A DNA stretch of 64,000 bases. It comes from CALMFG01 sp963666035. GTDB taxonomy: Bacteria; Bacillota; Clostridia; Christensenellales; CALMFG01. The notes under the pieces were generated by a model. It did no database searches. It worked only from the letters and a program-made list of their open reading frames with translations, and had not been told where the DNA came from. How positions within the stretch are numbered: position 1 is the stretch's first letter; every line of letters begins with the position of its first letter. Shown here one piece after another: positions 53,064 to 62,310 of the stretch. The translations under genes and the position numbers were made by a program. The stretch covers positions 62,001-126,000 of the forward strand of contig CAXXJI010000007.1 of the NCBI GenBank assembly GCA_963666035.2, given 5' to 3'.

Positions 53064-53761
53064 GTATGTCAGAGCATTTGACAAAGGCAACGAAAGCTCA
53101 AGGAATCAATTTGACTGATAATCAGCTTGTGCAGTTTGAAAGGTACTTTGAGGCGTTAAAGGAAACCGGTGCGCATACCAATTTGACGACGATTTTGGAT
53201 GAGGCGGGCGTGGCGAAAAAGCATTTTGCAGACAGTCTGCTGCCAATATCTCTGGGCTTGATTAAGGGCGATGAGAAGGTGATTGATATCGGGTCGGGAG
53301 CAGGGTTTCCCGGACTTCCTCTAAAGATTGCGTGCCCGAATCTGGATATGACCCTTCTCGAGGCTACGGGAAAAAAGGCGGCTTTTATTGAAAAGGCGGC
53401 AGAGCACATAGGTGTGAACATTGTTTTAATAAATGACCGTGCGGAAGAATTTGCCCATACCGAAAATGCCAGAATGTGTTATGATATATGTGTATCCCGG
53501 GCAGTGGCCAGACTGAATGTGCTTTTAGAGCTTTGTGCGGGATTTGTAAAGCCGGGCGGCCGGATTTTGGCCTACAAAGGTGAAAAAGCGGAAGCGGAAA
53601 TTGCAGAAGCCCAAACGGCGGCAAAGACGCTGGGACTTGTATTTACAGGCGTGTATACAGACGCAAATGAAAAAACCCAGATCGTCGTGTATGAACGTAA
53701 AGAAAAACTGAAAGGGATTTATCCAAGAAAGTTTTCAAATATCAAAAAAAAAGCATTGTGA
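53060..53761 (+). CDS. rsmG: 16S rRNA 7-methylguanosine methyltransferase RsmG
   Basis: RsmG (GidB) methylates one guanine of 16S rRNA near the streptomycin site. The 233-residue product has the SAM loop VIDIGSGAGFPGLPL (74-88), the HFADSL segment and the lysine-rich end PRKFSNIKKKAL. It overlaps mnmG by four bases, so the two are translationally coupled. Confidence 0.96.
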   Translation: MSMSEHLTKATKAQGINLTDNQLVQFERYFEALKETGAHTNLTTILDEAGVAKKHFADSLLPISLGLIKGDEKVIDIGSGAGFPGLPLKIACPNLDMTLLEATGKKAAFIEKAAEHIGVNIVLINDRAEEFAHTENARMCYDICVSRAVARLNVLLELCAGFVKPGGRILAYKGEKAEAEIAEAQTAAKTLGLVFTGVYTDANEKTQIVVYERKEKLKGIYPRKFSNIKKKAL

Positions 53762-53770
53762 GGTAAGGTT

Positions 53771-54304
53771 ATGCCAATAGCAGTTGAATTGGAATTTGAT
53801 CAAAACACTTCAAGTGAAATCCGCAGTATCTGGAAAGATATGAGCGATTATGGGGTCAGCCAGTTTTTACATCATTCACCCGGTGTGCCACATCTATCTT
53901 TGGCGATGTACAACGGGATTGAGGATATGGAAGCTTTCATTCGCCAGGTCCATTCCTTTTCCTATACGATATCAAAACCGACGATCAATCTTAACAGTAT
54001 CGGGCTATTTAATGTTGAGCGTAACATCATCTATCTGGCGGTAACGGTGACCAGCGATTTAATTTTTATGCATAAAAACTTCTACAACCATATGGATGAA
54101 TATTCAAAAGGCGCGTGGCGGTTTTATATGCCGGGCGTTTGGGTGCCTCACGTGACCGTCGCGATCAATGTGGAGGAGGATAAGCTCATGCGCGGTGTTG
54201 AGATTGCGGCCAAGCGGTTTAAACCGATGATGGCCACGGCCGAAGCCTTGCACGTAATTGACGTTCAGGAAGCCAAGACGATTGAGCGGATTGTGATTTT
54301 ATAA
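53771..54304 (+). CDS. 2'-5' RNA ligase-like 2H phosphoesterase
   Basis: This 177-residue protein has two HxS/T motifs, HLSLA (H41, S43) and HVTVA (H127, T129), 86 residues apart, the hallmark of the 2H phosphoesterase superfamily. Members cut or make 2'-5' phosphodiester bonds or open cyclic phosphates on RNA or nucleotides. The substrate is unknown. It sits nine bases after rsmG and before parA, in the place where many Bacillota carry noc. Confidence 0.85.
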   Translation: MPIAVELEFDQNTSSEIRSIWKDMSDYGVSQFLHHSPGVPHLSLAMYNGIEDMEAFIRQVHSFSYTISKPTINLNSIGLFNVERNIIYLAVTVTSDLIFMHKNFYNHMDEYSKGAWRFYMPGVWVPHVTVAINVEEDKLMRGVEIAAKRFKPMMATAEALHVIDVQEAKTIERIVIL

Positions 54305-54343
54305 GAAACAATATTATTTTATAAGAGATACAGGAGAGAGAAT

Positions 54344-55108
54344 TTGGGGAAAATTATTGCGATTACCAATCAAAAAGGCGGGGTTGGTAAAACCACGACA
54401 TCGGTAAATTTGGCCGCCGCACTGGCGCATCTCGGAAAACGCGTCTGCATTGTGGACATCGATCCGCAAGGCAACTCAACATCCGGACTCGGGATTGATA
54501 AATCCGAGATTAAACATTCGGTATACGAGGTGATTATCAATGGGGTTCCGGCAAAAGATGCGGTGATGCCGACCATGATGGATACGCTGTTTTTGATACC
54601 GGCCAATATAGACCTTGTCGGAGCGCAGGTGGAACTGGTCGGAAAAATGGCCAGAGAATTCTATTTAAAAGAGGCGCTGCTGCCGATCAAAAATGATTAC
54701 GATTTTATTTTTTTGGATTGCCCGCCGTCGCTGGGCATTTTAACCGTCAACGCGTTGAACGCATCGGATAATGTTTTGGTGCCTATCCAGTGCGAATTCT
54801 ATGCGCTGGAAGGTTTAAGCCAGCTTATCAGTACGATCAAGTTGGTTAAAAAAACGCTGAATCCTAAGCTGGAGATTGAAGGCGTTGTGCTGACCATGTA
54901 TGACGGAAGAACCAACTTAAGCAGTCAGGTGGTACAGGAAGTTAAGGCATATTTTAAAAATAAAGTATATGAAACGATTATTCCGCGAAATGTGCGCTTG
55001 AGCGAAGCGCCGAGCTTTGGGCTGCCGATTATCAAATATGATCCAAAATCATTGGGATCGGAAACGTATCTGGCCTTGGCGGAAGAAGTCGTCGCGGCAA
55101 ATAAATAA
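54344..55108 (+). CDS. parA: Chromosome partitioning ATPase ParA (Soj)
   Basis: ParA/Soj is a Walker-type ATPase that binds DNA, helps move origins apart and controls DnaA. The 254-residue product has the deviant Walker A KGGVGKTT (11-18), DIDPQGNSTSG and DFIFLDCPPSLG. It starts at TTG 54344 with CAGGAGAG upstream. parB follows after 15 bases. Confidence 0.96.
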   Translation: MGKIIAITNQKGGVGKTTTSVNLAAALAHLGKRVCIVDIDPQGNSTSGLGIDKSEIKHSVYEVIINGVPAKDAVMPTMMDTLFLIPANIDLVGAQVELVGKMAREFYLKEALLPIKNDYDFIFLDCPPSLGILTVNALNASDNVLVPIQCEFYALEGLSQLISTIKLVKKTLNPKLEIEGVVLTMYDGRTNLSSQVVQEVKAYFKNKVYETIIPRNVRLSEAPSFGLPIIKYDPKSLGSETYLALAEEVVAANK

Positions 55109-55123
55109 TAAGGGGGAAGAGAA

Positions 55124-56020
55124 ATGGCGAAACCAACCGGACTTGGAAAAGGACTGGGGGCGCTTTTAAGCGAAGACCCCTTAAAGATAGATGCATTGGA
55201 TGAAGATGCGATTGCGCTGCAAAGCGTGAAAGGGCAGGTTCTAGAGCTGGATATTGGGTTGATTGATACCTATCAGGATCAGCCGAGGAAAAATTTTGAT
55301 GAAGAAAAACTAAATGAACTTGCAAAATCGATTGAAACACATGGCATCGTCCAACCGATTATTGTCAGAAAAAATGAAGACCGCTATATGATTATTGCCG
55401 GTGAGCGTCGGTATCGGGCGGCAAGAATTGCACGGCTGAAAACAATTCCGAGTATCGTGAAGGAAATTGGGAGCCGCGAGCAGATGGAGATATCACTCAT
55501 TGAGAATCTTCAGCGCGAGAATTTAAACCCTTTGGAAGAAGCGGCAGCCATTCGGCTATTGATGACTGAATACAGTTTAAATCAGGAAGCGGTAGCAGAG
55601 CGTATAGGAAAATCCAGACCAGCGGTCGCCAACATTTTACGGCTTTTGCAGCTGCCCGAACCTGTCCGAGTTTTGATCTTTGAAGGCAAAATATCCAGCG
55701 GACATGCTAAATGCCTGGGAGGCCTTTCGAGCGATGAAGATAAGGTTTTTATTGCATCCAAGGCGGCTGACGAAGGGATGAGTGTGCGGGAGACCGAAAA
55801 GTTTGTTCAGAAGTACAGCAAAGGAAGAACCGGAGCAGAAACCAAGAAGAGTGAAAAGAAAGCACTGGCGGCAGAGATTGTTGAAGCCGAGCACAAACTG
55901 ACCAACGCCCTCGAAACCAAAGTGAAGATTGTTGGCGATATGCAAAAAGGCAAAATCACGATTGAGTACTTTTCTGAAGAACAGCTTCAATCATTGTATG
56001 ATTATCTTTTAAGACAATAA
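55124..56020 (+). CDS. parB: Chromosome partitioning protein ParB (Spo0J)
   Basis: ParB is a CTP-dependent clamp that loads at parS and spreads. The 298-residue product has the CTP-binding motif GERRYRAAR (93-101), ENLQRENLNP (127-136), a helix-turn-helix (QEAVAERIGKSRPAVANIL) and a C-terminal dimer domain. Noc is a paralogue, but no second copy exists here and the pairing with parA indicates ParB. A parS site is 200 bp downstream. Confidence 0.96.
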   Translation: MAKPTGLGKGLGALLSEDPLKIDALDEDAIALQSVKGQVLELDIGLIDTYQDQPRKNFDEEKLNELAKSIETHGIVQPIIVRKNEDRYMIIAGERRYRAARIARLKTIPSIVKEIGSREQMEISLIENLQRENLNPLEEAAAIRLLMTEYSLNQEAVAERIGKSRPAVANILRLLQLPEPVRVLIFEGKISSGHAKCLGGLSSDEDKVFIASKAADEGMSVRETEKFVQKYSKGRTGAETKKSEKKALAAEIVEAEHKLTNALETKVKIVGDMQKGKITIEYFSEEQLQSLYDYLLRQ

Positions 56021-56025
56021 AAAAC

Positions 56026-56047
56026 GAGCTGAAAGGCTCTTTTTTTA
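56026..56047 (+). terminator. Terminator of parAB
   Basis: GAGCT (56026-56030) and GGCTC (56035-56039) enclose a GAAA loop (56031-56034) and precede eight T residues. The stem is short. Confidence 0.75.
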
Positions 56048-56157
56048 TTGTCTGAGTTAAAACCACAGAAATTAAAGGATATTCGAATATGTTGTTGTTT
56101 ATACACTTCAAGAAACAAATAAACAACAATATACTGTGATTGGCCGAAAGAAACACG

Positions 56158-56179
56158 AAAAAAGCCCGATTTATCGGGC
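56158..56179 (-). terminator. Terminator of the cvpA transcript
   Basis: GCCCGA (56164-56169) and TCGGGC (56174-56179) form a stem that, on the minus strand, runs into six T residues (56158-56163). Confidence 0.85.
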
Positions 56180-56223
56180 ATTTTTAAGTTTTCTGAGTAA
56201 AAACACAATATATTGTGGCTCAT

Positions 56224-56239
56224 TGTTTCACGTGGAACA
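56224..56239. promoter_or_regulatory. parS: parS centromere-like site
   Basis: TGTTTCACGTGGAACA differs by one base from the perfect palindrome TGTTTCACGTGAAACA and its complement, TGTTCCACGTGAAACA, is a common natural parS. It lies between parB and cvpA. I saw no second clear copy in the window. Confidence 0.92.
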
Positions 56240-56241
56240 AT

Positions 56242-56964
56242 TTATATTACTCCGCGGATAAAATTGAGCAGAAAATTGGAAGAATAGAAAAAGTCGGCAA
56301 ATGCGGATCCATAGATGATGTCATAAATCTGTTGAACGGGCTGAACGATTAATACAAGCGGCATTAAGATAAATACAGCATAGGTCATAAATAGTCCGGA
56401 CAGGAAGCCGAACACACCGCCGACCGTAGAATCGTACAGGCGCAGCACCGGAAATTTGAATGTATAATTAGCGGCGTTGATGACAAAAGCGAGTACAGCA
56501 CGCGCGATAAAAAACACAACAAAGAACGAAAGAATGTTGACACAGACATTGGCAATCGTCAAATTGTAGTATTCGCCCAGCGTCGTGACGCCCTGATCGG
56601 CGAATACGCCTTTGGTGATGTTAGAGATCATCAATGAAGAAAAAGGGGCCGGCAGATTGGATTCGGACACCAGTGATTTTATCTGATCCACCGAAAGGTT
56701 TTCAACCAAAAGTTTGGTGTCCTCAAAATGGGTCAATTGCTCACTGCCCTCGGCGTAGTTGTAGACAAAAGCATATACGCCTTCTCCTTTTACAAAACCC
56801 GACGACAGCAGGGGTGAAAACAAAGCGGCCGAACCCCAGGAGAGAAAGAAGGCGCCCAAGGAGCAGGCCGAATGGATAAAACCGCGATAGATTCCTGTCA
56901 GGGTGGTATATAGAATAACGATGACGACAAACCAGTCTAAAATACTCAAAAATGATTCCTCCAA
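56242..56964 (-). CDS. CvpA family membrane protein
   Basis: The 240-residue product has about four membrane segments. The N-terminus, WFVVIVILYTTLTGIYRGFI, and the glycine-rich GGVFGFLSG near the C-terminus fit the CvpA (colicin V production) family. Its function in Bacillota is not settled. An extracellular insertion (about 60-125) is longer than in most relatives. It lies 37 bases downstream of the DUF5711-like gene on the same strand. Confidence 0.82.
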   Translation of the reverse strand: MEESFLSILDWFVVIVILYTTLTGIYRGFIHSACSLGAFFLSWGSAALFSPLLSSGFVKGEGVYAFVYNYAEGSEQLTHFEDTKLLVENLSVDQIKSLVSESNLPAPFSSLMISNITKGVFADQGVTTLGEYYNLTIANVCVNILSFFVVFFIARAVLAFVINAANYTFKFPVLRLYDSTVGGVFGFLSGLFMTYAVFILMPLVLIVQPVQQIYDIIYGSAFADFFYSSNFLLNFIRGVI

Positions 56965-57001
56965 AATTGTCTAAGGATAAACAAAGACATTATAGCATGT
57001 T

Positions 57002-58105
57002 TTATGGCAAATCTAAAAAGTAATACTTATCTTGATTGACGACCAAAATGCGATGAGCAGAAGCCGCTGCTTTTAAGTTGATATTATTTTTTAACTGGTA
57101 CTGGCGAAGATAATCGCCTTTCTCAGAATAGATATAAATAGTATCTCCGCCGAAAACATAAAGTTTGTTTTCTTGCATCAGAAGATTATCCACTTGTTTC
57201 GGCAGATTGACTTTACTCGAGTTTGTGGCAGTCAAGATGCGCGCGTTAGAGTAATAGGTGTCACCGTTTTGGGAACGCGGAACGGCGACAAAATAATCTT
57301 CTGAAGCATCAAAAGAAGCCGACTTAACCTGCCAGTCATAGATCATGTTGGATGACAGCTGCTTTCCAAACAGATCGTATTTTAAAAGGTTTGTGGTGGA
57401 GACAATATACATATGGTCGCCTGAAAAATAGACCTTTTCAATCAGCTCGGAATACAGTGTGGTCAGGCCGGTCATAGATACGCCGGGATTATAGGTGATG
57501 ACTCTGGAAACAGGGATGACGCCCGTGGGGTCGTTGGTCAAAACCCATAGGCTGTCAGAGCCGGTAAACCCATAGTCGATGATGACTTGCGGATAAAAGC
57601 TGATGGAGTCAAAGAGACTGCCGGTGGGATTATAGAAGTAGACCATGTTTTTTGACGTGCCGTCTTCTTCTACTATCTCCGAGAAAACCGCAATAACGTT
57701 GTTGCCGCATATGATGCGGTTTACGGTACCGATCACGTCAGTGGAGTAGAGATACTCGCCTTCAGTCGTTAAAGCTTGAAATGATTTGTTGCTGTAGATG
57801 ACCACGAGTTTTTCGCTGGCGCTCATGATGAGCGCATCCGAGTAGACGATTTTTGACCAAAGTAAATCTCCATCATAGGTATAGTTGGAAAGCGTACTAC
57901 CGTCCAAAACAATATAAAAGTCATCCAAAAGCACATACTGAGTATCATCCGAAATGTTCGCAGCGGTAAAATCACGATCCAACGTATTGCGCGTTGAAGC
58001 GAAATAATAGATGCCGATGACTAGAATTGCAACGGACAGCAGGATGATAATTGAGATGATAAAACGCCGTATATTGGCGATGCGTACAACTGATTTTCTT
58101 TGCAT
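57002..58105 (-). CDS. DUF5711-like anchored beta-propeller protein
   Basis: This 367-residue protein has one N-terminal membrane segment (about 14-34) preceded by basic residues, and an extracellular domain of repeating beta-rich units with Y/F-D-G and W motifs (TYDGDLLWSK, TTEGEYLYSTD, SEKGDYLRQY). The pattern resembles the DUF5711 family of Clostridia and a seven- or eight-blade propeller. Its role is unknown. It is paired with cvpA. Confidence 0.65.
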   Translation of the reverse strand: MQRKSVVRIANIRRFIISIIILLSVAILVIGIYYFASTRNTLDRDFTAANISDDTQYVLLDDFYIVLDGSTLSNYTYDGDLLWSKIVYSDALIMSASEKLVVIYSNKSFQALTTEGEYLYSTDVIGTVNRIICGNNVIAVFSEIVEEDGTSKNMVYFYNPTGSLFDSISFYPQVIIDYGFTGSDSLWVLTNDPTGVIPVSRVITYNPGVSMTGLTTLYSELIEKVYFSGDHMYIVSTTNLLKYDLFGKQLSSNMIYDWQVKSASFDASEDYFVAVPRSQNGDTYYSNARILTATNSSKVNLPKQVDNLLMQENKLYVFGGDTIYIYSEKGDYLRQYQLKNNINLKAAASAHRILVVNQDKYYFLDLP

Positions 58106-58296
58106 AGAACTTATATACCTGATCCCTTTACCTTAAGTTACTGAGATTATATCTTTTTACAGATGCACTGTAAACCTTTTGGCACGCCGAGATGATACCG
58201 CACACAAAAAATTTACATACAAAGATAGCAATTCATAAATACCTTTGTTATAATCATACCAGCAAAAACATATGAAGATAGAGTAACGGGGAAACC

Positions 58297-59133
58297 ATGC
58301 AGATTACTAAAATGCACGGGCTGGGGAACGACTTCGTTATGTACAGCCCCAAGAAAGAAAAAGAACGGGATTATGCGGCGCTGGCTAAATCGGTTTGCGC
58401 CAGAAGAATATCGGTAGGCGCAGACGGGCTGATTGTGGTGCTGCCGTCCGATGTTTGTGATGCTCGGATGCGTATATTCAATGCGGACGGAAGCGAAGCC
58501 GAAATGTGCGGCAATGGAATCCGCTGCTTTGCCAAATATGCTTTTGAAAAAGGAATCGTTAAAAAAACCGAAATGACCGTCGAGACGCTGGCGGGCACCA
58601 TTCGCCCCAAATTGATCTTGGAGCAGGATGCGGTGATTGGCGTGGCGGTGGATATGGGCAAACCCATCTTTGAACCGGAACTGATTCCTGTAAGCCTTCC
58701 AAAGGATGCGCTGCTAGCATCCTCTGTGACAGTGGGAGGACGCACCTTTGATATAGCTTGCCTTAACTCGGGCGTACCGCACACGATGGTGTTTGTGGAT
58801 AAAATAGATATTGACGATGTTTTAAAGTTTGGCCCGATGATAGAAAAGCACGAGCTGTTTCCCAAAAACACCAACGTCAATTTCGTTGAAGTGGTGGATG
58901 AAAAAACGATATTCGTCAGCACATGGGAGAGAGGCGCAGGTAAAACGATGGCCTGCGGTACAGGATGCTGTGCGGCGGTGGTGGCTTGTGCACGCCGTGA
59001 TTTGACAGGTAGAAACGTTACTGTCAAACTGGAAGCGGGCGATTTAAATATTGAATACTTAAACGATGAAACCATGATGATGACCGGACCGGCCGAAACG
59101 GTGTTCGAAGGGATCTATTTTAAGAAAGGTTAA
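58297..59133 (+). CDS. dapF: Diaminopimelate epimerase
   Basis: DapF turns LL- into meso-diaminopimelate for lysine and peptidoglycan. The 278-residue product has the two catalytic cysteines C71 (MCGNGIRCF) and C220 (ACGTGCCA), as well as the opening MHGLGNDFV. It indicates a meso-DAP pathway through an LL-DAP intermediate. It leads a run of plus-strand genes with cca and a PHP gene. Confidence 0.97.
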   Translation: MQITKMHGLGNDFVMYSPKKEKERDYAALAKSVCARRISVGADGLIVVLPSDVCDARMRIFNADGSEAEMCGNGIRCFAKYAFEKGIVKKTEMTVETLAGTIRPKLILEQDAVIGVAVDMGKPIFEPELIPVSLPKDALLASSVTVGGRTFDIACLNSGVPHTMVFVDKIDIDDVLKFGPMIEKHELFPKNTNVNFVEVVDEKTIFVSTWERGAGKTMACGTGCCAAVVACARRDLTGRNVTVKLEAGDLNIEYLNDETMMMTGPAETVFEGIYFKKG

Positions 59134-59168
59134 ACCGGTAATCTGACTGATAAGAAAAGAGTAAGGCA

Positions 59169-60581
59169 GTGAAGACGATAAAAATAAATCTGGAAAACTC
59201 CATTGTTCAGCTGGCGGAGAAGTTTGACCAGCAAGGGGTTACGCTCTATATGGTAGGAGGGTATGTGCGAAATGCATTGCTTTTTCTGCCGTCAGCCGAT
59301 CTGGATGTCACCTCGACAGCCACACCCGTGCAGGTGATGGCTTTTTTTGAAAATTCGGATGAAGTGAGAGTCATCCCCAAAGCGCTGGATTTTGGTACAG
59401 TGCAAATCGACATATATTTGGGTGAGGAAAAAACCAGTTTTGAGCACACCACCTTCCGGAAGGATTTTTACCACGATGACGGCACGCACCGCCCAAGCGC
59501 GGTGGTGTTTACCGATGATATGGTGCAGGATGCGCTTCGGCGTGATTTCACGGTTAATGCGCTATACTATGATATTCTAAAGCAAGAAATGGTTGATCCT
59601 TTAGGCGGCTTGGCCGATCTTAAGGATATGGTGATAAAATCCGCTAAAGAAAACCCCGAAGAAACATTGAGCGATGATGGCCTTCGTATCATGCGTATGG
59701 CGCGTTTTGCGGCTGAGTTAAACTTTAAAGTGTCGCCAAAACTCTTTAAAGCGGCTAAGCGATACGCCGATTATTTAAAGGACATCACGCCCGAAAGAAA
59801 GCAGCAAGAACTGAAAAAGATACTGCTGTCAGATATCAAATACCCGGGCTTTCACGGCGCATTTAACGCGTCAAAACCCAAAAGAGGGATAATGATATTA
59901 AAAGAAAGCGGTGCGCTGAATGGGCTGATTCCGGCGCTCTGTGCAGGGGCAGGTGTATCTCAGCGAGCAGATTATCATGCGCATGATGTATTGATGCACG
60001 GCATCTGCACTATGGCGGCGACGCCGCCCGATTACGCGCTTCGGCTGGCGGCGCTTTTGCATGATGTGGCCAAACCGGAAATGCTAGAGCAGACCGGAAA
60101 AATGCTGGGACATGATATAGCCGGAGAAAAAACAGCCCGGCAGGTGCTGAACGATTTAAGAATGCCAAAGGCGCTCATACAGGAAGTCACCCAGTTGATA
60201 CGTTATCATATGTTTGATCTTGAGGGACAAGCCAAGATCAATACGATTAAAAAGAAAGCAGGGAAGATGGGCTTTAGCCGGTTTAGAAAACTCATCGCCC
60301 TTCGCAGGGCCGACGTCGCAGGTTCCGGCAGAAATACTTACGACAGGTCCGCTGACAGGTGGGAACAAGTGCTGGACAGGATGATTTCGGAAGATACGCC
60401 CGAGACGATTGCAGACCTTGACATTGACGGCAGAACGCTGATGGAAACTTTGGATATAACGGAGGGCAAGGAGATCGGACTGCTTTTAAAGCAGTTGCAC
60501 GCACGCGTGCTTCTAAGCCCTAAACAGAATAAAAAAGAACAGTTGATTGTTTTAGCCAAACAGATTTTAAAGGAGCGATAG
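59169..60581 (+). CDS. cca: CCA-adding tRNA nucleotidyltransferase
   Basis: This 470-residue class II enzyme adds or repairs the 3' CCA of tRNAs. The N-terminal nucleotidyltransferase domain has VGGYVRN (29-35) and the metal motif DLD (44-46), the RRDFTVNA segment and, further on, an HD domain with LLHDVAKP. The start is GTG 59169. It abuts the next gene with no spacer. Confidence 0.93.
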   Translation: MKTIKINLENSIVQLAEKFDQQGVTLYMVGGYVRNALLFLPSADLDVTSTATPVQVMAFFENSDEVRVIPKALDFGTVQIDIYLGEEKTSFEHTTFRKDFYHDDGTHRPSAVVFTDDMVQDALRRDFTVNALYYDILKQEMVDPLGGLADLKDMVIKSAKENPEETLSDDGLRIMRMARFAAELNFKVSPKLFKAAKRYADYLKDITPERKQQELKKILLSDIKYPGFHGAFNASKPKRGIMILKESGALNGLIPALCAGAGVSQRADYHAHDVLMHGICTMAATPPDYALRLAALLHDVAKPEMLEQTGKMLGHDIAGEKTARQVLNDLRMPKALIQEVTQLIRYHMFDLEGQAKINTIKKKAGKMGFSRFRKLIALRRADVAGSGRNTYDRSADRWEQVLDRMISEDTPETIADLDIDGRTLMETLDITEGKEIGLLLKQLHARVLLSPKQNKKEQLIVLAKQILKER

Positions 60582-61370
60582 ATGCAAGACTATCATATTC
60601 ACAGCCGATACTCAGCGGACAGCGAACAAGCACTGGAAGCGATATGCGAAAAAGCGGTGCAGGCGAATTTAAGCGAAATCGCTATCACCGACCATATCGA
60701 TATTGACTATCCGTACGATTTGGATCTTTCGTTTGATATAGTAACGCGAAACGCAGAGATAGATACGGTACAAAAAAAGTATCCGCAGATGATTATCAAA
60801 AAGGGGGTAGAGATCGGGTTAATGCCCGAAACAAAAAAAGATTATGTAAACATAATCCGTGAGCATAATTTTGATTTCGTGATTGCATCCATCCATGTGG
60901 TAAATGGGATGGACCCCTATTATCCAAAGTTTTTTGATGGCCGAACCAAAGAACAGGCATATTTGGAGTATTTACAAGCGATCTATGACGGGATGCAAGG
61001 CTTTGATGATTATGATGTAATCGGACATATCGGATATGCTTCTCGTTTTTACCCGGGAGTGGACAGGGCAATACGCTATCCGGACTTTTCGGATATTCTG
61101 GAGAGCATACTAAAAAAGCTGATTGAAACGGGCAAGGGCTTGGAAGCGAACACAAAAGGCATTGACAGCACGGGAGATACATTGCCGTCCGATTCCATCT
61201 TAAGGCGTTATCATGAACTTGGCGGCGAAGTGATTACGTTGGGGTCGGATGCGCATGTACCTGACCGGGTGGGTGACGCGATTGAAAAGACGGCCGAGCG
61301 ACTGAAAGCGATAGGGTTTAAGTATTACTCGTCTTTTACACTGCGAAAGTTAAGTCAGAACAAATTATAA
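60582..61370 (+). CDS. PHP-domain phosphoesterase, HisK-like
   Basis: The 262-residue product has the four PHP motifs: HIHSRYSADS with H5 and H7, TDHID with D37 and H38, ASIHVV in the middle and GSDAHVPD near the C-terminus. The nearest described group is histidinol-phosphatase HisK, but such proteins also hydrolyse other phosphates. No his gene is nearby. The ATG follows the cca stop directly, so it is translated from the same message. Confidence 0.88.
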   Translation: MQDYHIHSRYSADSEQALEAICEKAVQANLSEIAITDHIDIDYPYDLDLSFDIVTRNAEIDTVQKKYPQMIIKKGVEIGLMPETKKDYVNIIREHNFDFVIASIHVVNGMDPYYPKFFDGRTKEQAYLEYLQAIYDGMQGFDDYDVIGHIGYASRFYPGVDRAIRYPDFSDILESILKKLIETGKGLEANTKGIDSTGDTLPSDSILRRYHELGGEVITLGSDAHVPDRVGDAIEKTAERLKAIGFKYYSSFTLRKLSQNKL

Positions 61371-61383
61371 CCAAAAACATTAT

Positions 61384-61410
61384 GTAAACCACGGTGTGGT
61401 TTACTTTTTT
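61384..61410 (+). terminator. Terminator after the PHP gene
   Basis: GTAAACCAC (61384-61392) and GTGGTTTAC (61396-61404) form a 9-bp stem with a three-base loop and six T residues. Confidence 0.9.
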
Positions 61411-61428
61411 GTCCAAAAACAGTATACT
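61400..61428 (+). promoter_or_regulatory. Probable promoter of the fumarase genes
   Basis: TTTACT (61400-61405), overlapping the upstream terminator, and TATACT (61423-61428) are 17 bp apart, 39 bp before the fumarase start. Confidence 0.5.
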
Positions 61429-61467
61429 AACAGACAATAAAGAAAAGGAGCAGAACGCAAAAGGGTT

Positions 61468-62304
61468 ATGCGAAAGATAGGCGCCAATGATATTGAAAAT
61501 ACGGTATATCGTCTGTTTTTGAGCGCGGCAAAAAAGCCTGCGCCGGATGTGATTGCGGCGCTGAAAAAAGCCTATGAAGAAGAGACAGGGAAAGCGCCGA
61601 AAAAGGTACTGGCCCAGCTTCTGCAGAACCTTGAGGTATGTGATCATTCAGCTCTGCCATCCTGTCAGGATACCGGCATGGCTGTGGTATTTATCGATAT
61701 CGGCCAGACAGTGATGGTTGAAGGCGATATTGATGCCGCAATCAATCAGGGCGTCAAACGGGCATATGCTGACGGCTATTATCGAAAATCGGTGCTGAGC
61801 CCGCTGGAGCGGCAAAACACCGGCGATAATACACCCGCGGTGATTCATAAAGATATTATAGCCGGAGAGCATATTAAAATTTCAGTGATGGCCAAAGGTT
61901 TTGGCAGTGAGAATATGAGCATGCTCCGAATGATGAAACCTTCGGACGGCGTTGCCGGCATCAAGGCGCTGGTCGCCGAGGCGGTTAACGCCGCAGGCGG
62001 ATCACCCTGCCCGCCCGTTATTTTAGGAGTCGGTATCGGCGGTACGATGGAAAAAGCGGCGATTATGGCCAAACGTCAGCTCCTGCGGGATTTAAATGAT
62101 TTGAACGAAGATACAGCACTTGCGGCGTTGGAAGCGGAGCTTCGCGGCATCGCCAACAGTCAGGGTATGGGGGCCATGGGCTTTCCCGGGGATATCTATT
62201 GCCTCGGCGTCAAGATCGGGACTTTTCCGACACATTTGGCGGGGATGCCGGCGGCTATCAACTTTAACTGCCATGCGGCACGGCATGCGTCGGCGGAGAT
62301 ATAG
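61468..62304 (+). CDS. Class I fumarate hydratase, alpha subunit
   Basis: This is the N-terminal subunit of an iron-sulfur fumarase or L(+)-tartrate dehydratase type enzyme. The 278-residue product keeps the three cluster cysteines C66 (PSCQDTG), C181 (GGSPCPP) and C268 (NFNCHAARH). The two-subunit form is usual in anaerobes. It feeds malate and fumarate exchange, consistent with PEP carboxykinase in the window. The beta subunit follows after six bases. Confidence 0.93.
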   Translation: MRKIGANDIENTVYRLFLSAAKKPAPDVIAALKKAYEEETGKAPKKVLAQLLQNLEVCDHSALPSCQDTGMAVVFIDIGQTVMVEGDIDAAINQGVKRAYADGYYRKSVLSPLERQNTGDNTPAVIHKDIIAGEHIKISVMAKGFGSENMSMLRMMKPSDGVAGIKALVAEAVNAAGGSPCPPVILGVGIGGTMEKAAIMAKRQLLRDLNDLNEDTALAALEAELRGIANSQGMGAMGFPGDIYCLGVKIGTFPTHLAGMPAAINFNCHAARHASAEI

Positions 62305-62310
62305 AACAAG

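Noticed and set aside
58371..59075. Open frame of 234 codons on the minus strand inside dapF
   Set aside because: Antisense to an intact dapF with both catalytic cysteines; low-complexity Ser/Thr-rich product typical of shadow frames.
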